Source: CAZLMW01 sp964560875 (GTDB lineage: Bacteria > Myxococcota_A > UBA9042). From it: a stretch of 64,000 nt of DNA. How positions within the stretch are numbered: the first letter of the stretch is position 1; every line of letters starts with the position of its first letter. The position numbers and the translations under genes were made by a program. Location: assembly GCA_964560875.1 (NCBI GenBank), contig CAZLMW010000006.1:37143-101142 (forward strand). The letters are read 5' to 3'. Positions 16,871-26,759 of this stretch are shown one piece after another. The notes below the pieces were generated by a model. The model was given only the letters and a program-made list of their open reading frames with translations, had not been told where the DNA came from and ran no database searches.

Positions 16871-17307
16871 GCGGCGTCGTCCGGCTTTGAATCTTTGGGG
16901 CTGTCGTCAGCGTCGTCGGTCGGGCTGATGAGCCGCAGGTAACGAAACGCATAGATGCCCGTGTCGTGCCCGTCGCCCCAGGTAAACCGGATGCCGTATT
17001 GACCCACAGGTTCGACGGCTTTGATCTCGAAGGCTGCTTGGCGCGGTGCCGGCCGCGGGCCGCTGATGATGTTGAAGCTGCCTTTCTTCTTCGGCTTGGC
17101 TTCGACAAGCGTGGTCGGCGGGCCATGGGTGCCCTTGCAGGTCGCGCAAGGGCATTTTTCACGCAGGAAGGTGCGCGTGTAGATGCTGTGTTCGCCGTCG
17201 TTCCAGTGGATCGCCACGCTGCCGTCGTCGAGCCAGCTCATCGTCGTGGGGCTCGCCCCGTCGTATTGGGACAGCGCTTCGTTGCGGTCGCGTGCAGGTC
17301 GGCTCAT
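16867..17307 (-). CDS. DUF971 (GBBH-like N-terminal domain) protein
   Basis: A 146-residue cytoplasmic protein. It matches the DUF971 family, the domain also found at the N-terminus of gamma-butyrobetaine hydroxylases. Visible are WLDDGSVAIHWNDGEHSIY, the FLREKCPCATCKG cysteine cluster (a likely metal site) and GQYGIRFTWGDGHDTGIYAFRYLR. An acidic, charged tail of about 18 residues follows the domain. Stand-alone members occur near iron-sulfur and P-loop (Mrp/ApbC) genes in many bacteria, but none is adjacent here. It heads a three-gene run with the YbjN-like gene and the P450 remnant. Confidence 0.88.
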   Translation of the reverse strand: MSRPARDRNEALSQYDGASPTTMSWLDDGSVAIHWNDGEHSIYTRTFLREKCPCATCKGTHGPPTTLVEAKPKKKGSFNIISGPRPAPRQAAFEIKAVEPVGQYGIRFTWGDGHDTGIYAFRYLRLISPTDDADDSPKDSKPDDAA

Positions 17308-17493
17308 TGTTTCCTCGTCTGGGGCCTCTGCCGCCGATGATAACGGCGCAGCGGTCAGTACGTACGTAGCTCAGGGGAGTCGGCGCTGGCAAATCTGCGC
17401 AGCGGCGCGTTGGGTGTCGTGGACCAAACGATGATCGCCGCCCGGCGCATCCTACGGCTTGCTCCCGGCGGACAAAACAGGTTTTCTAGTCGC

Positions 17494-19323
17494 ATGACTC
17501 GGACCTCCCCCCACGCCGTGGTTGCCGTGTGCGCGTTGGCGCTTTGTGCCTGCGCCGAACAAACACCTGATGCGGGCGACTTCGCGCAGGACACGGCGGC
17601 GACTGACAGCGGCCAGGTCACCGATTCGGGCTCATCCTCGAGCTCGGGGTCCAGCTCCGGCGGCGCTGACAGCTCCTCGACCGACGCGGGTCCCCCAGAT
17701 ACCGGCTCCGACGGCGCTGATAGCTCCTCGACCGACGCGGGGCCCCCAGATACCGGCCCCATCGATTCTGGCCCCATCGATTCTGGCCCCATCGATTCTG
17801 GCCCCATCGACTCCGGCCCCATCGACTCGGGTCCTGTTGACTCGGGTCCAGTTGACTCCGGCCCGGTCGACGCCGGCGCTCCAGACCTCGGCCCATCGGA
17901 CACGTTCGTCGATGCGTGTCTGCCCAAGGGTAAGTGCGACGACAAGAACAAGTGCACGGTCGATATCTGCAATCCGTCCGATGGATCCTGCTCGAACAAA
18001 CCCATCGCCGGCACCTGCGATGACGGTGATGCGTGCACCACGGTCGATTTTTGCGAAGGCGGCAAGTGCATCGGCAAAGCCACCAAGGTCTATACCAAGG
18101 CTTTCGCCACGACCGGTGAGGCCGACGGCGCTGCGATCGCCCATGGACACGGCCAGTTCGTCGTCGCCGGGCAGAGCGGCGGCTACCCGACCGCTCACGG
18201 CATCGTCGACAACGCGACCCAGACGTGGAAACACACCTACACCACGACCACCGGCCGCTACATGGCGGCGCTGCCCATCGCCGGCGATGGCTTTCTGCTC
18301 GCGGGTTGGCGCAAGAAATCGATCGGCGGCAGCGAGATGCTCTTCGTCCACATCGGCAAGAGCGGCGCGCAGCAGGGCTGGGGCAAGTACACGCCGCTGG
18401 ACACCTACGCCGAGGCCCGCGGGCTGATGCCGACCCAGTCCGGGTCCCAGGTCGTCTTCACCGGTTACAGCAAGAGCGGGTTCAACACCTGGCGCACCTG
18501 GCTGGGCGTGTGGGACGTCAAGACGCACACCGTGAAGGACAAGATCAAACCGTTCGGAGACATCAGCAACCATAAATTCGGCCCGGCCATCGCGGAGGTT
18601 GGCAGTCGCTGGGTCATCGCCGGATGGTTGCGTAAAAAGGGCGGCGACCGGTCCGGATGGTTGCGGTCGATGGACGCGAGCACGATGGCCAACGCCATGG
18701 ATCACACCTTCAGCACCAACAAAGAGGGCGGCTTTGATGCCGTCGCTGTCATGCACGACAAGGGCTTGTTGCTCGGCGGCTGGACCTCCGACACCAAGTA
18801 CGGAGGCACCGATGCATGGCTCGTGCGCACGACGTCGGCATTTAAGCAAGCATGGTCGGTCAAGCTTGGGACCGATGGCGCTGACCAGATCTACGGCTTG
18901 GTTCCATATGGCGCCGGCAGTGTCGCGGTCGGATACACCTACAAGAAGACCGGGACGGACGCGCGCGCCACCCTTTGGCGGCTCGATCCCTACGGCAACA
19001 CCTGGTGGCAGCGCAGCTACACGACGACCGGCAATCGGGAGCTCCGCAGCGTGCTGCCAAACGGTACCGCGGGCGTCCTGATCGGCGGCTTCCAGTCCAG
19101 CGCACCCAACGGCCTCATCGCCATGCGCACCGACGCTTTTGGCCACCCGACCTGCGCTGCCAGCGGCGTCTGTGTGACGAAGACCGAGAAGTCATGCTCC
19201 GATGGCAAGGCGTGCACGGGCGATTCCTGCAAACCGGCCAGCGGATGCGCGTACTCGAAAGTTCCCAACGGCAAGAAATGCGGCGCGAGCAAGACGTGCC
19301 AGGCCAACGGCGACTGCTCGTGA
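17494..19323 (+). CDS. cysteine-rich lipoprotein with propeller-like domain
   Basis: A 609-residue lipoprotein starting at ATG 17494 (MTRTSPHAVV), signal lipobox LCAC. A long Asp/Ser/Gly/Pro linker contains eight near-identical five-residue DSGPI/V units. It is followed by two Cys-rich repeats of the CDDxxKCTxDxC type, about 350 residues of repeated beta-strand pairs of the VVAGQSGG, FLLAGWRKKS, LLLGGWTSD and VAVGYTYKK type (likely a beta-propeller), and a last Cys repeat (CSDGKACTGDSCKPASGC). The pattern is that of a cell-surface protein on a stalk. The gene is alone and converges with the lactone oxidase 9 bp away. Ligand and function are unknown. Confidence 0.82.
   Translation: MTRTSPHAVVAVCALALCACAEQTPDAGDFAQDTAATDSGQVTDSGSSSSSGSSSGGADSSSTDAGPPDTGSDGADSSSTDAGPPDTGPIDSGPIDSGPIDSGPIDSGPIDSGPVDSGPVDSGPVDAGAPDLGPSDTFVDACLPKGKCDDKNKCTVDICNPSDGSCSNKPIAGTCDDGDACTTVDFCEGGKCIGKATKVYTKAFATTGEADGAAIAHGHGQFVVAGQSGGYPTAHGIVDNATQTWKHTYTTTTGRYMAALPIAGDGFLLAGWRKKSIGGSEMLFVHIGKSGAQQGWGKYTPLDTYAEARGLMPTQSGSQVVFTGYSKSGFNTWRTWLGVWDVKTHTVKDKIKPFGDISNHKFGPAIAEVGSRWVIAGWLRKKGGDRSGWLRSMDASTMANAMDHTFSTNKEGGFDAVAVMHDKGLLLGGWTSDTKYGGTDAWLVRTTSAFKQAWSVKLGTDGADQIYGLVPYGAGSVAVGYTYKKTGTDARATLWRLDPYGNTWWQRSYTTTGNRELRSVLPNGTAGVLIGGFQSSAPNGLIAMRTDAFGHPTCAASGVCVTKTEKSCSDGKACTGDSCKPASGCAYSKVPNGKKCGASKTCQANGDCS
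17755..17874 (+). repeat. 15-bp in-frame tandem repeat (DSGPI/V linker)
   Basis: Eight 15-bp units starting ggccccatcgattct. The first three are identical and later ones drift (cgactcc, gttgactcg). Just upstream, a 51-bp segment (17662-17712 and 17713-17760) encoding GADSSSTDAGPPDTG is also nearly duplicated. Slippage here would change stalk length in units of five residues without shifting the frame. Confidence 0.85.
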
Positions 19324-19332
19324 GCCCCAGTT

Positions 19333-20667
19333 TCAGCCTTCGCCAAACAGGAGCGCGAGGGCGTTGTTGAGGAAGAGGCCGCCCGGGTCGAGCCGTTTTC
19401 GGACCGCGAGGAAGTCGTCCCAGCGCGGGTAGAGCTGCCGTAAGCCATCGGCCGTCAGTCGATGCCGCTTGCCCCAGTGCGGGCGCCCCTCGTAGTCGGC
19501 CATCATCGCGGCGAATCGCTCGAAATAGTCATCGAACGGCAGCGCGTGGTGTTGCAGCGCGCCGATGTACGCCGTGTCACGCCCGTAGGCGGGGCTCAGC
19601 CAGATGTCATCGCCGCGGACAAAACGCAGCTCGACGATGAAACCGACCGGCGTGTCGAGCGTCGCGACGATATCCCGCACCCGCTGCATCGCCTCGACGG
19701 CGGCTTCGGACGGGATCGCGTACTCCATCTCTTCGTGTTTGGTGTCGACCGGGAACGTGAACACCTTGTCGCTGCGCTCGACGACCTCGGTTCGCGCCGG
19801 GCTGGCCGCTGCCAGGACCCGGTTGAACGACGGGACCACGCCAAGGCTCGTGGCGGTCGCCATCCCCGCGCGAAAGACATGGTTTTTCAACAGCTTATTT
19901 CGCAGCCAACCGCGGACGGGCTGGGGCCGTGCGGGCGCGTCGGTGCGCTCTTGGATGAAGACGATGCCGGTGTCGGTATGCGGCAACCACCACAGCTTGA
20001 CGTGCTCGTGACGGGCGATGAGGTCGGGCAGGGCGGCGAGCGCGTCGTCGATCGGGCGCTTCTCTTCGACGCCTCGCAGGTTGAACTGCGGCTCGCACTG
20101 CATGGTGACCTCAGCGATCACCCCGAGCGACCCGAGCCCGCAGCGTGCTGCCGCGAACAGGTCGGCGTTCTCTTCCTCGCTGCAGCGCAGTCGCGCGCCG
20201 TCCGCGGTTACGAGCACGAGCGATCGGACCGCCGTCGACAGGTTGCCAAAGCCGACCCCGGTGCCGTGTGTCGCGGTGGAAACGACGCCCGCGATCGTCT
20301 GTTTGTCGATCGAGCCGAGGTTGCTCAGTCCCAGCCCGACCCCGGCAAGCGCCTCGTTGACGTCATACAGGTGTGTCCCGCCGAAAAAGCGCGCTCTGCA
20401 TGCGGCCAGGTCCGCGCCGATGAGCCCGCGGAGGTTGTGCAGCGAAATGAGCGCATGGCCGTCTTCGATCGCCGTCAGCCTGCTCCATGAATGGCCGCCG
20501 CCGACCGCACGAACCTTCACGCCTTGATCGGCCGCCCAACGCACCGCGGCCTGCAATTCGTCCACGTCGCGCGGAGCAAAGAGCCGCCCGGCGATGTTGT
20601 GAACCCGGCCGCTCCAGCTGGCCCAGGGCGCATTTTCGCGCCAGCTTTGGTCGACGGGATCGGTCAC
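19333..20667 (-). CDS. FAD-binding aldonolactone oxidase (gulono/arabinono-1,4-lactone oxidase family)
   Basis: A 444-residue flavoprotein of the VAO family. FAD-binding features are VRAVGGGHSWS (the His is the usual covalent FAD site), GSIDKQTIAGVVSTATHGTG and GLGSLGVIAEVTMQ. The C-terminal ALO signature is RPHWGKRHRL, and the tail is LDPGGLFLNNALALLFG. I chose GTG 20667 (VTDPVDQSWRENAPWASWSG) because it places the conserved WxxWSG at the N-terminus as in homologues; the open frame continues upstream with no family similarity and crosses the divergent thiolase start. No signal peptide is seen. The exact sugar lactone or alditol substrate is not determined. Confidence 0.88.
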   Translation of the reverse strand: MTDPVDQSWRENAPWASWSGRVHNIAGRLFAPRDVDELQAAVRWAADQGVKVRAVGGGHSWSRLTAIEDGHALISLHNLRGLIGADLAACRARFFGGTHLYDVNEALAGVGLGLSNLGSIDKQTIAGVVSTATHGTGVGFGNLSTAVRSLVLVTADGARLRCSEEENADLFAAARCGLGSLGVIAEVTMQCEPQFNLRGVEEKRPIDDALAALPDLIARHEHVKLWWLPHTDTGIVFIQERTDAPARPQPVRGWLRNKLLKNHVFRAGMATATSLGVVPSFNRVLAAASPARTEVVERSDKVFTFPVDTKHEEMEYAIPSEAAVEAMQRVRDIVATLDTPVGFIVELRFVRGDDIWLSPAYGRDTAYIGALQHHALPFDDYFERFAAMMADYEGRPHWGKRHRLTADGLRQLYPRWDDFLAVRKRLDPGGLFLNNALALLFGEG

Positions 20668-20775
20668 GGCGTGCGCATCCCCTTGCAGATCCGGGCAAGT
20701 CAGCGTTAGACGGTTGGCGCCGCGAATCGGCAAGCGAGCAACGAATTCGGCGTCACGCCGGGAGGAGAAGAACAG

Positions 20776-22026
<1,251 letters not shown>

Positions 22027-22058
22027 CCGCGTTTAGCCGCCCTCTTCCGCGAACGCCT

Positions 22059-24065
22059 TCAAGCGCCTTCCCGATCGACCTCTTCGCTGGGCTGCTCTTC
22101 GGCGTCAAGCAGCGCGAGGTGTTCGGGATCGAACCACTTGCCCATGGCGATGCGCACCGGCACGAGCAGGGCGATGAACAGCGGGAAGACAATGCCGACG
22201 GCGCTGGCTTTGACGACCCACAGCACCGCGAGGCAGACAGTCTGGATCGCCGTAAAGGTGTGGACGATGGGCGTGGGTACGACGCGCAGGTAATAGGTCG
22301 GCGGGTACCGCTTGGGGTCCATCGCCCAGAGGCGGATGCGCTCGAAGAACTGGTTGGCGCCCATCGCGGAGATGCCCATGAAGAGGAACAGGCCGAACAG
22401 CACGCTCATCGGCACGATTTTCAGCAACGGCAGCGCCAGCAGACTCAGCGCCACCAGAACGTGCACGCCGAGGGCCGAGACCCGGGTTTCGACGACAGAC
22501 ACCACTCTCTCCTGCCCGACCGACCCTTCGACATGGGCGAGCGAGCGCACGTGATTGAGCGAGCGGACCGTCGCCGCGACCATCCACGGCAGCCCGAGCA
22601 TGCTGCAGACACCGACGAGAACGCCGACGAGCGCAAGATCGAGGTGGTAGCCCGCGCCTTTCTTGAGCTTGTATTCGGGGGCGTTGACGAGCCGCACCGT
22701 GATGTTCTGGTCGAGGTACAGCAGGATGCTGACCAGCAAGGCAGGGATGGCCGCCGCCGCCCATACCCACTTGGGCGCCTCGAGCGGGTTGACCAGCCAC
22801 GGTCGTCCGGTGCTCGTACCGACCACATCGGGCACTTTCAGCATCTCGAGCGGCACGTCGGCCATGAGGTAGGCAACGCCGGTCATGCTGATGATCGCGA
22901 TGGCCGGGCCAAAGTCGGCGAAGAACTCGCGAATCCGCGCGATCATATAGGGGCTCTGTCGGAAGCGGCGCATCGCACCGGCGATGAAATAGCAGCCAAT
23001 CGCGAGGTTGAGAGACAGCAGCGCCGACGCGTCGCTCGTGTTCGGGTCCGAGAAGCCCTTGGCGATATCGGCGACCGCCTCGTAGACGAAAATCAGCGCG
23101 ATCAGCCCCGCGAACGTGTCGTCCGTAAAGCGCGTGAAGAAGCGAATCCAGCAGCTCGCGTCGGTGAACGCCAGGATCAGCATGAACACCATGGTCCACA
23201 GCCCGACCCACGCCGCTGATGGCAGAAATGGCAGCCCATATGACTCGGTGAGCTGGTAGAGGATGCCCATGAAGATGATCACGGGGCCCGTGCTGCCGAG
23301 GATGGTCAGCGGTTGCCCTGAGAAGATGGCGTAGACGATGCCGCAGATCGCGGTGGCCACAATCATCTCGATCGCGCCCACCTCGCCGTTGGTCTTGGCC
23401 GCGAGCAGACCGCCGAACGCGATCGCGGGGGCCAGGCACGCGAAGTAGAGGAACAGGATCGACGCGAACGACTTGGCGTTCAGCCCGTCGGTGTAGTCCG
23501 AGAAGTAGTGCGGCAGACGGCGCTTGATGTCGTTGATGATTCCGCCGAAGAGCCGTCCCGTGGGGCGCAGCTCGTCGGGGATATGGCTCTCGAAGTGGGT
23601 GTCCTTGTGGACCGCGTCGGCGTACGCCTGCCGAAGCTCGGCTGCGTCGGACGCGCTCAAGAACGGGTCGAGGAATTCGGTCGACCCGGCGAGCTGCACG
23701 AACTCGGCGACCGTCGGTAGCTTGGGATGGGTCTCTTCCGCGCCGAGCAGCACCCACACAAACCGCAGGCCGTCCCCGTCGTCCTCACCGACGATGGCGA
23801 TGGGCTCGGCCAGCCGAATCAGGACCGCGAGTTCCTTTTCGAGCGCGCGGTGAAGGCCGCCGATCACCGCTACGTGATGGCTGTGGTGGGCTGGTCCGGC
23901 CTCCTCGGCGGCATGCAGCGCAGCGGCGCAGAATCCGGCTTCCGTCTGGGGCAACAGGCCCGCGTCGACCAACTCTCGGACCGCGATATCGCAACAGTCG
24001 ACGAGGTGTTCGGCCTCTACGTCGAGCAAGATCCAGGTTGGCAGTTCGTTGCTCGCCTCTAACAC
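22059..24065 (-). CDS. SLC4-family bicarbonate transporter (HCO3_cotransp) with EIIA-like N-terminal domain
   Basis: A roughly 670-residue membrane protein clearly related to animal band 3/NBC transporters. Numbering from GTG 24071, motifs are FGGIINDIKRR (175-185), SGQPLTILGSTGPVIIF (251-267), FADFGPAIAI (384-393), LDQNITVRLVN (453-463), KLKKGAGYHLDLALV (468-482), GLPWMVAATVRSLNHV (493-508), MGISAMGANQFFERI (565-579) and VVPTPIVHTFTAIQ (597-610). The substrate-site acid is Asp454, as in sodium-coupled members; anion exchangers have Glu there. Residues 1-160 look like a PTS EIIA fold, with a His (H74) near the phospho-His position. I prefer GTG 24065, five bases after AGGAG. It probably moves bicarbonate; PEP carboxylase in the same window would use bicarbonate. 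Confidence 0.9.
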   Translation of the reverse strand: MLEASNELPTWILLDVEAEHLVDCCDIAVRELVDAGLLPQTEAGFCAAALHAAEEAGPAHHSHHVAVIGGLHRALEKELAVLIRLAEPIAIVGEDDGDGLRFVWVLLGAEETHPKLPTVAEFVQLAGSTEFLDPFLSASDAAELRQAYADAVHKDTHFESHIPDELRPTGRLFGGIINDIKRRLPHYFSDYTDGLNAKSFASILFLYFACLAPAIAFGGLLAAKTNGEVGAIEMIVATAICGIVYAIFSGQPLTILGSTGPVIIFMGILYQLTESYGLPFLPSAAWVGLWTMVFMLILAFTDASCWIRFFTRFTDDTFAGLIALIFVYEAVADIAKGFSDPNTSDASALLSLNLAIGCYFIAGAMRRFRQSPYMIARIREFFADFGPAIAIISMTGVAYLMADVPLEMLKVPDVVGTSTGRPWLVNPLEAPKWVWAAAAIPALLVSILLYLDQNITVRLVNAPEYKLKKGAGYHLDLALVGVLVGVCSMLGLPWMVAATVRSLNHVRSLAHVEGSVGQERVVSVVETRVSALGVHVLVALSLLALPLLKIVPMSVLFGLFLFMGISAMGANQFFERIRLWAMDPKRYPPTYYLRVVPTPIVHTFTAIQTVCLAVLWVVKASAVGIVFPLFIALLVPVRIAMGKWFDPEHLALLDAEEQPSEEVDREGA

Positions 24066-24115
24066 GGGCACTCCTCGGGGCTGCGCGGACTATGGGGGGC
24101 CGCCGCGGCCGGTCG

Positions 24116-25228
24116 CTACTCGCTGGGCGCGGCTTCGGTCTTGGCCTCGGCGATGGCCTGCCATTCCTTCTCGAACATCACCATCGCGTCGCGGACCATC
24201 TGCAGGTTGCGTTCGTTGGCGGTGAGCTGCTCGACCGAGCCGATGCGCTCCATCTGGCGTTCGAGCTCGCCGAGGGCGTCGCACAGCACGGTCAGCAACC
24301 CCAGCTCCCTGGTCAGCCGATCGAGCCCCGCGAACTCTTCGTTGTAGGTCGCCAGGACCGGTTCGACCGCCTCGCCGAGCGCCTCGACCATCGTGAGCAA
24401 AGGCGTGGACTGACGCTGCTCCCGAACCGCCGCGAGCTCGCTCCGCCAGTCGGCGAGTCTTTCCGCGACGATCGCGATGTTGCCGGCGTTGTGCTCGCTG
24501 TGGTGGCCGATCTGCTGCAGACCCTTCATCCGCTCGATCACCGACTCGAGCGTGCCGATCATGCGTTCAAGCAGCTCCGGCCGGCGGCTGACCCGGGCCC
24601 GTCCCGCGAAATGCATCGAGTACAAGTGGAACTGATCGTTGGCGAGGTTGGCGAGTCGACCCGCCTGGTCTTCCAAGGTGCCGCTGTCGCGCGCCGCGAG
24701 AACCGCTCCACGCTCGTTGCTGAACAGCTCGATGTACTCGGCCACTACGGCGCGATCGTGCTCGAGATCTGCCGCCGCGGGTCCGTTGGCGAGCGCCGCC
24801 ATCTGGTCGGAGATGGCGTGCAGATCCGCGGTCATCTCGGCGAGCAGTCCGAGGTCGCGGGTGCCGCGGTCCTGGCCAGCGAAGTGGCGGATGTAGCGAT
24901 GGAAGATGAAGTTGGCCCGGGTTCCCAGCAGGGCCGCTTCGAGACCGTCGCGGCCGATGGTCTTGCGGGCCGATTCGATCGCGGCGAGCTCGCTCTGATA
25001 GAGCGCGAGGCGTTCGCTGCACATGTCCAGCAACGACTGCTTCTCTGCCGCGTCGCCGTTGGCCTCCACACGCTTGGTGTCGCGGGAGATGGCTTCGGCC
25101 GCTTCGATCATCAGCCGCATCATGTCGGGCGACCGCGTGGCGCGCATTTGGCCGGCGAAATGGAGGTTGTATTGCTCGTGGGTGGAATCGAGCGACTCGC
25201 GCAGGGATTTAAGCAGTGAGGCGTTCAT
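24116..25228 (-). CDS. four-repeat helical protein (HFAG repeats), function unknown
   Basis: A 370-residue, signal-less, almost entirely helical protein. Four divergent repeats, each about 91 residues, carry the motif HFAG-x-x-R-x-(T/S)-R near their start (HFAGQMRATR 23-32, HFAGQDRGTR 115-124, HFAGRARVSR 206-215, EFAGLDRLTR 298-307), each followed by a Leu-rich LLxxM helix. Between motifs are coiled-coil-like helices. The start ATG 25228 has GGAG 7 bp upstream; the open frame extends further but into the region before the divergent metalloprotease gene. I recognise no described family. The transporter gene is 51 bp downstream on the same strand, so cotranscription with it is possible. Confidence 0.82.
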   Translation of the reverse strand: MNASLLKSLRESLDSTHEQYNLHFAGQMRATRSPDMMRLMIEAAEAISRDTKRVEANGDAAEKQSLLDMCSERLALYQSELAAIESARKTIGRDGLEAALLGTRANFIFHRYIRHFAGQDRGTRDLGLLAEMTADLHAISDQMAALANGPAAADLEHDRAVVAEYIELFSNERGAVLAARDSGTLEDQAGRLANLANDQFHLYSMHFAGRARVSRRPELLERMIGTLESVIERMKGLQQIGHHSEHNAGNIAIVAERLADWRSELAAVREQRQSTPLLTMVEALGEAVEPVLATYNEEFAGLDRLTRELGLLTVLCDALGELERQMERIGSVEQLTANERNLQMVRDAMVMFEKEWQAIAEAKTEAAPSE

Positions 25229-25313
25229 CGAAACTCCGTTGCGGATGCGGACGTCGGACACGTATACGCGTGAGGATGAGTTGGCGTCGAGGGGCCACAA
25301 CGTAGGAGTTAAG

Positions 25314-26759
25314 ATGCGCGGCGCAAGCCCGAATTCGGGGAGCTTCAGCGGGGCGGTATTCGTCGTCGTGATGCTCTGCATTGCGCCGTCGCTCGACGCG
25401 ATCGCCAAACCGACCAGCAAACGTTCAAGACCCGCGCCAAAAACCGCGAAAGAAACCGCGAAATCGGCCGGCAAGACCTCCAAGCCGCCGCTGAGCCCTG
25501 CCCAAGAGCGCAAGAAGGCGGCGGTGTTGGCGCGCAAGATGGCGGCGGAGATCATGGCGTCGGTGTCGAAGCTGCGCGGCCTGCGCATCAAGCGGAAGCT
25601 GGCTGTCGGCGTCTACAACAAGGCCCAACTCAGCGCGTTCGTGCGCAAGGAGCTGACGCACGGCAAGGCGGGGCTGCGTCTTGACCACACCGGCAGCGCC
25701 CTGTCGCTGCTCGGCATGGCACCCCCGGGCTACAGCTTGCGCCAGGGCATCGTGGACCTGCTCGAAGAACAAGTTGCCGGCTTGTACGACCCAGGGACTC
25801 GCCAGCTGCGTTTGATGCAGCGGCTGATCGCGACCGAGCCCGTCAACCCGATCCGCAAGATGCTGCTCGGCGACCCGCAGGAGGAGACGCGCGTCGTGAT
25901 GGCCCACGAGATCGTACACGCCCTGCAAGACCAACACTTCAACCTCAAGAAGCTCGGCAAGGACCGGCCGCACAACACCGATCTCGAGGTCGCCATCTCA
26001 TCGCTCGTCGAAGGGGACGCAACGGCGGCGATGGTTGCGTGGGCGATGGAGCAACGTGGCTCCGGCAGCGTCGACCAGCTGTTCGCCAGCGGCGAGACCA
26101 TGGGCGTGCTGTTCAAGTTCATCATGAAGATCGCGCGCGTGGGGCTGCTCCCGGACACAGCGTCCCTCGCGCGTTCGCCACGCTGGTTGCAGGACCGGTT
26201 GACCGTGCCCTACGTCGACGGTCTGCAGATGTGCATGGTTGTGGGCAAACGACACGCCTTCGCCGCGGTGGATGGGCTGTTTCGGCGCCCGCCGCTGTCG
26301 TCCGAACAGGTGCTGCACCCCCGTAAGCTCCTACGCCAGCTGCCCGACCACCCGATCCTGGTGTCGCCACCCAACGTCGCTGCGGCGCTCGGCAAGGGCG
26401 GAAAGAGACTTTGGCATGACGTGCTCGGCGAGCTTGGTGCGCGCGCATTCTTTGGCGAATTCCTCGACGAACACGCCGCTGAAGACGCGGCGGCCGGCTG
26501 GGGTGGCGACCGGTGGGTGCTGTACGGCAAGGGCAAGCAAAGAGCGCTGGTCTGGGTGTCGACCTGGGACTCGGACCGCGACGCGGATGAGGCGTGGTCG
26601 GCCGTGCAGAAATGGGCGAACGGCGCGAACCGAACGGCGCGGCGAAAGGGGCGGTCCCTCGTAGCGCTGTCCGGTTGGCCGCCGAAACGTACGCTCGACA
26701 CCGCCCGCCGGCTGCTTGGTTCAACCCGTTTCAAGCCGATGAAGCGGCTGCCAAAGTGA
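25314..26759 (+). CDS. secreted zinc metalloprotease (HEIVH)
   Basis: A 481-residue exported protein. The ATG 25314, with TAGGAG seven bases upstream, gives a signal sequence (about 1-31, VVVMLCIAPSLDAIA). A basic Lys/Ala/Pro linker follows, then a domain with EEQVAGLYDPGTRQL. The zinc site is HEIVH (H198, E199, H202), and a probable third ligand is E233 in SLVEGDATAAM, the gluzincin arrangement. The C-terminal 200 residues form a second domain with GGDRWVLYGKGKQRALVWVSTWD. The last 29 bases overlap the convergent radical SAM gene. The substrate is unknown; proximity to the Cys-rich lipoprotein operon hints at envelope proteolysis. Confidence 0.85.
   Translation: MRGASPNSGSFSGAVFVVVMLCIAPSLDAIAKPTSKRSRPAPKTAKETAKSAGKTSKPPLSPAQERKKAAVLARKMAAEIMASVSKLRGLRIKRKLAVGVYNKAQLSAFVRKELTHGKAGLRLDHTGSALSLLGMAPPGYSLRQGIVDLLEEQVAGLYDPGTRQLRLMQRLIATEPVNPIRKMLLGDPQEETRVVMAHEIVHALQDQHFNLKKLGKDRPHNTDLEVAISSLVEGDATAAMVAWAMEQRGSGSVDQLFASGETMGVLFKFIMKIARVGLLPDTASLARSPRWLQDRLTVPYVDGLQMCMVVGKRHAFAAVDGLFRRPPLSSEQVLHPRKLLRQLPDHPILVSPPNVAAALGKGGKRLWHDVLGELGARAFFGEFLDEHAAEDAAAGWGGDRWVLYGKGKQRALVWVSTWDSDRDADEAWSAVQKWANGANRTARRKGRSLVALSGWPPKRTLDTARRLLGSTRFKPMKRLPK

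Noticed and set aside
17662..17874. Possible CRISPR-like direct repeats.
   Set aside because: Units are adjacent without spacers and encode an in-frame protein linker; no Cas genes are present.
22105..23757. Long second minus-strand frame inside the SLC4 gene.
   Set aside because: It is Arg/Ala/Gly-rich with no domain, while the other frame gives an unmistakable transporter; it is a shifted-frame shadow.
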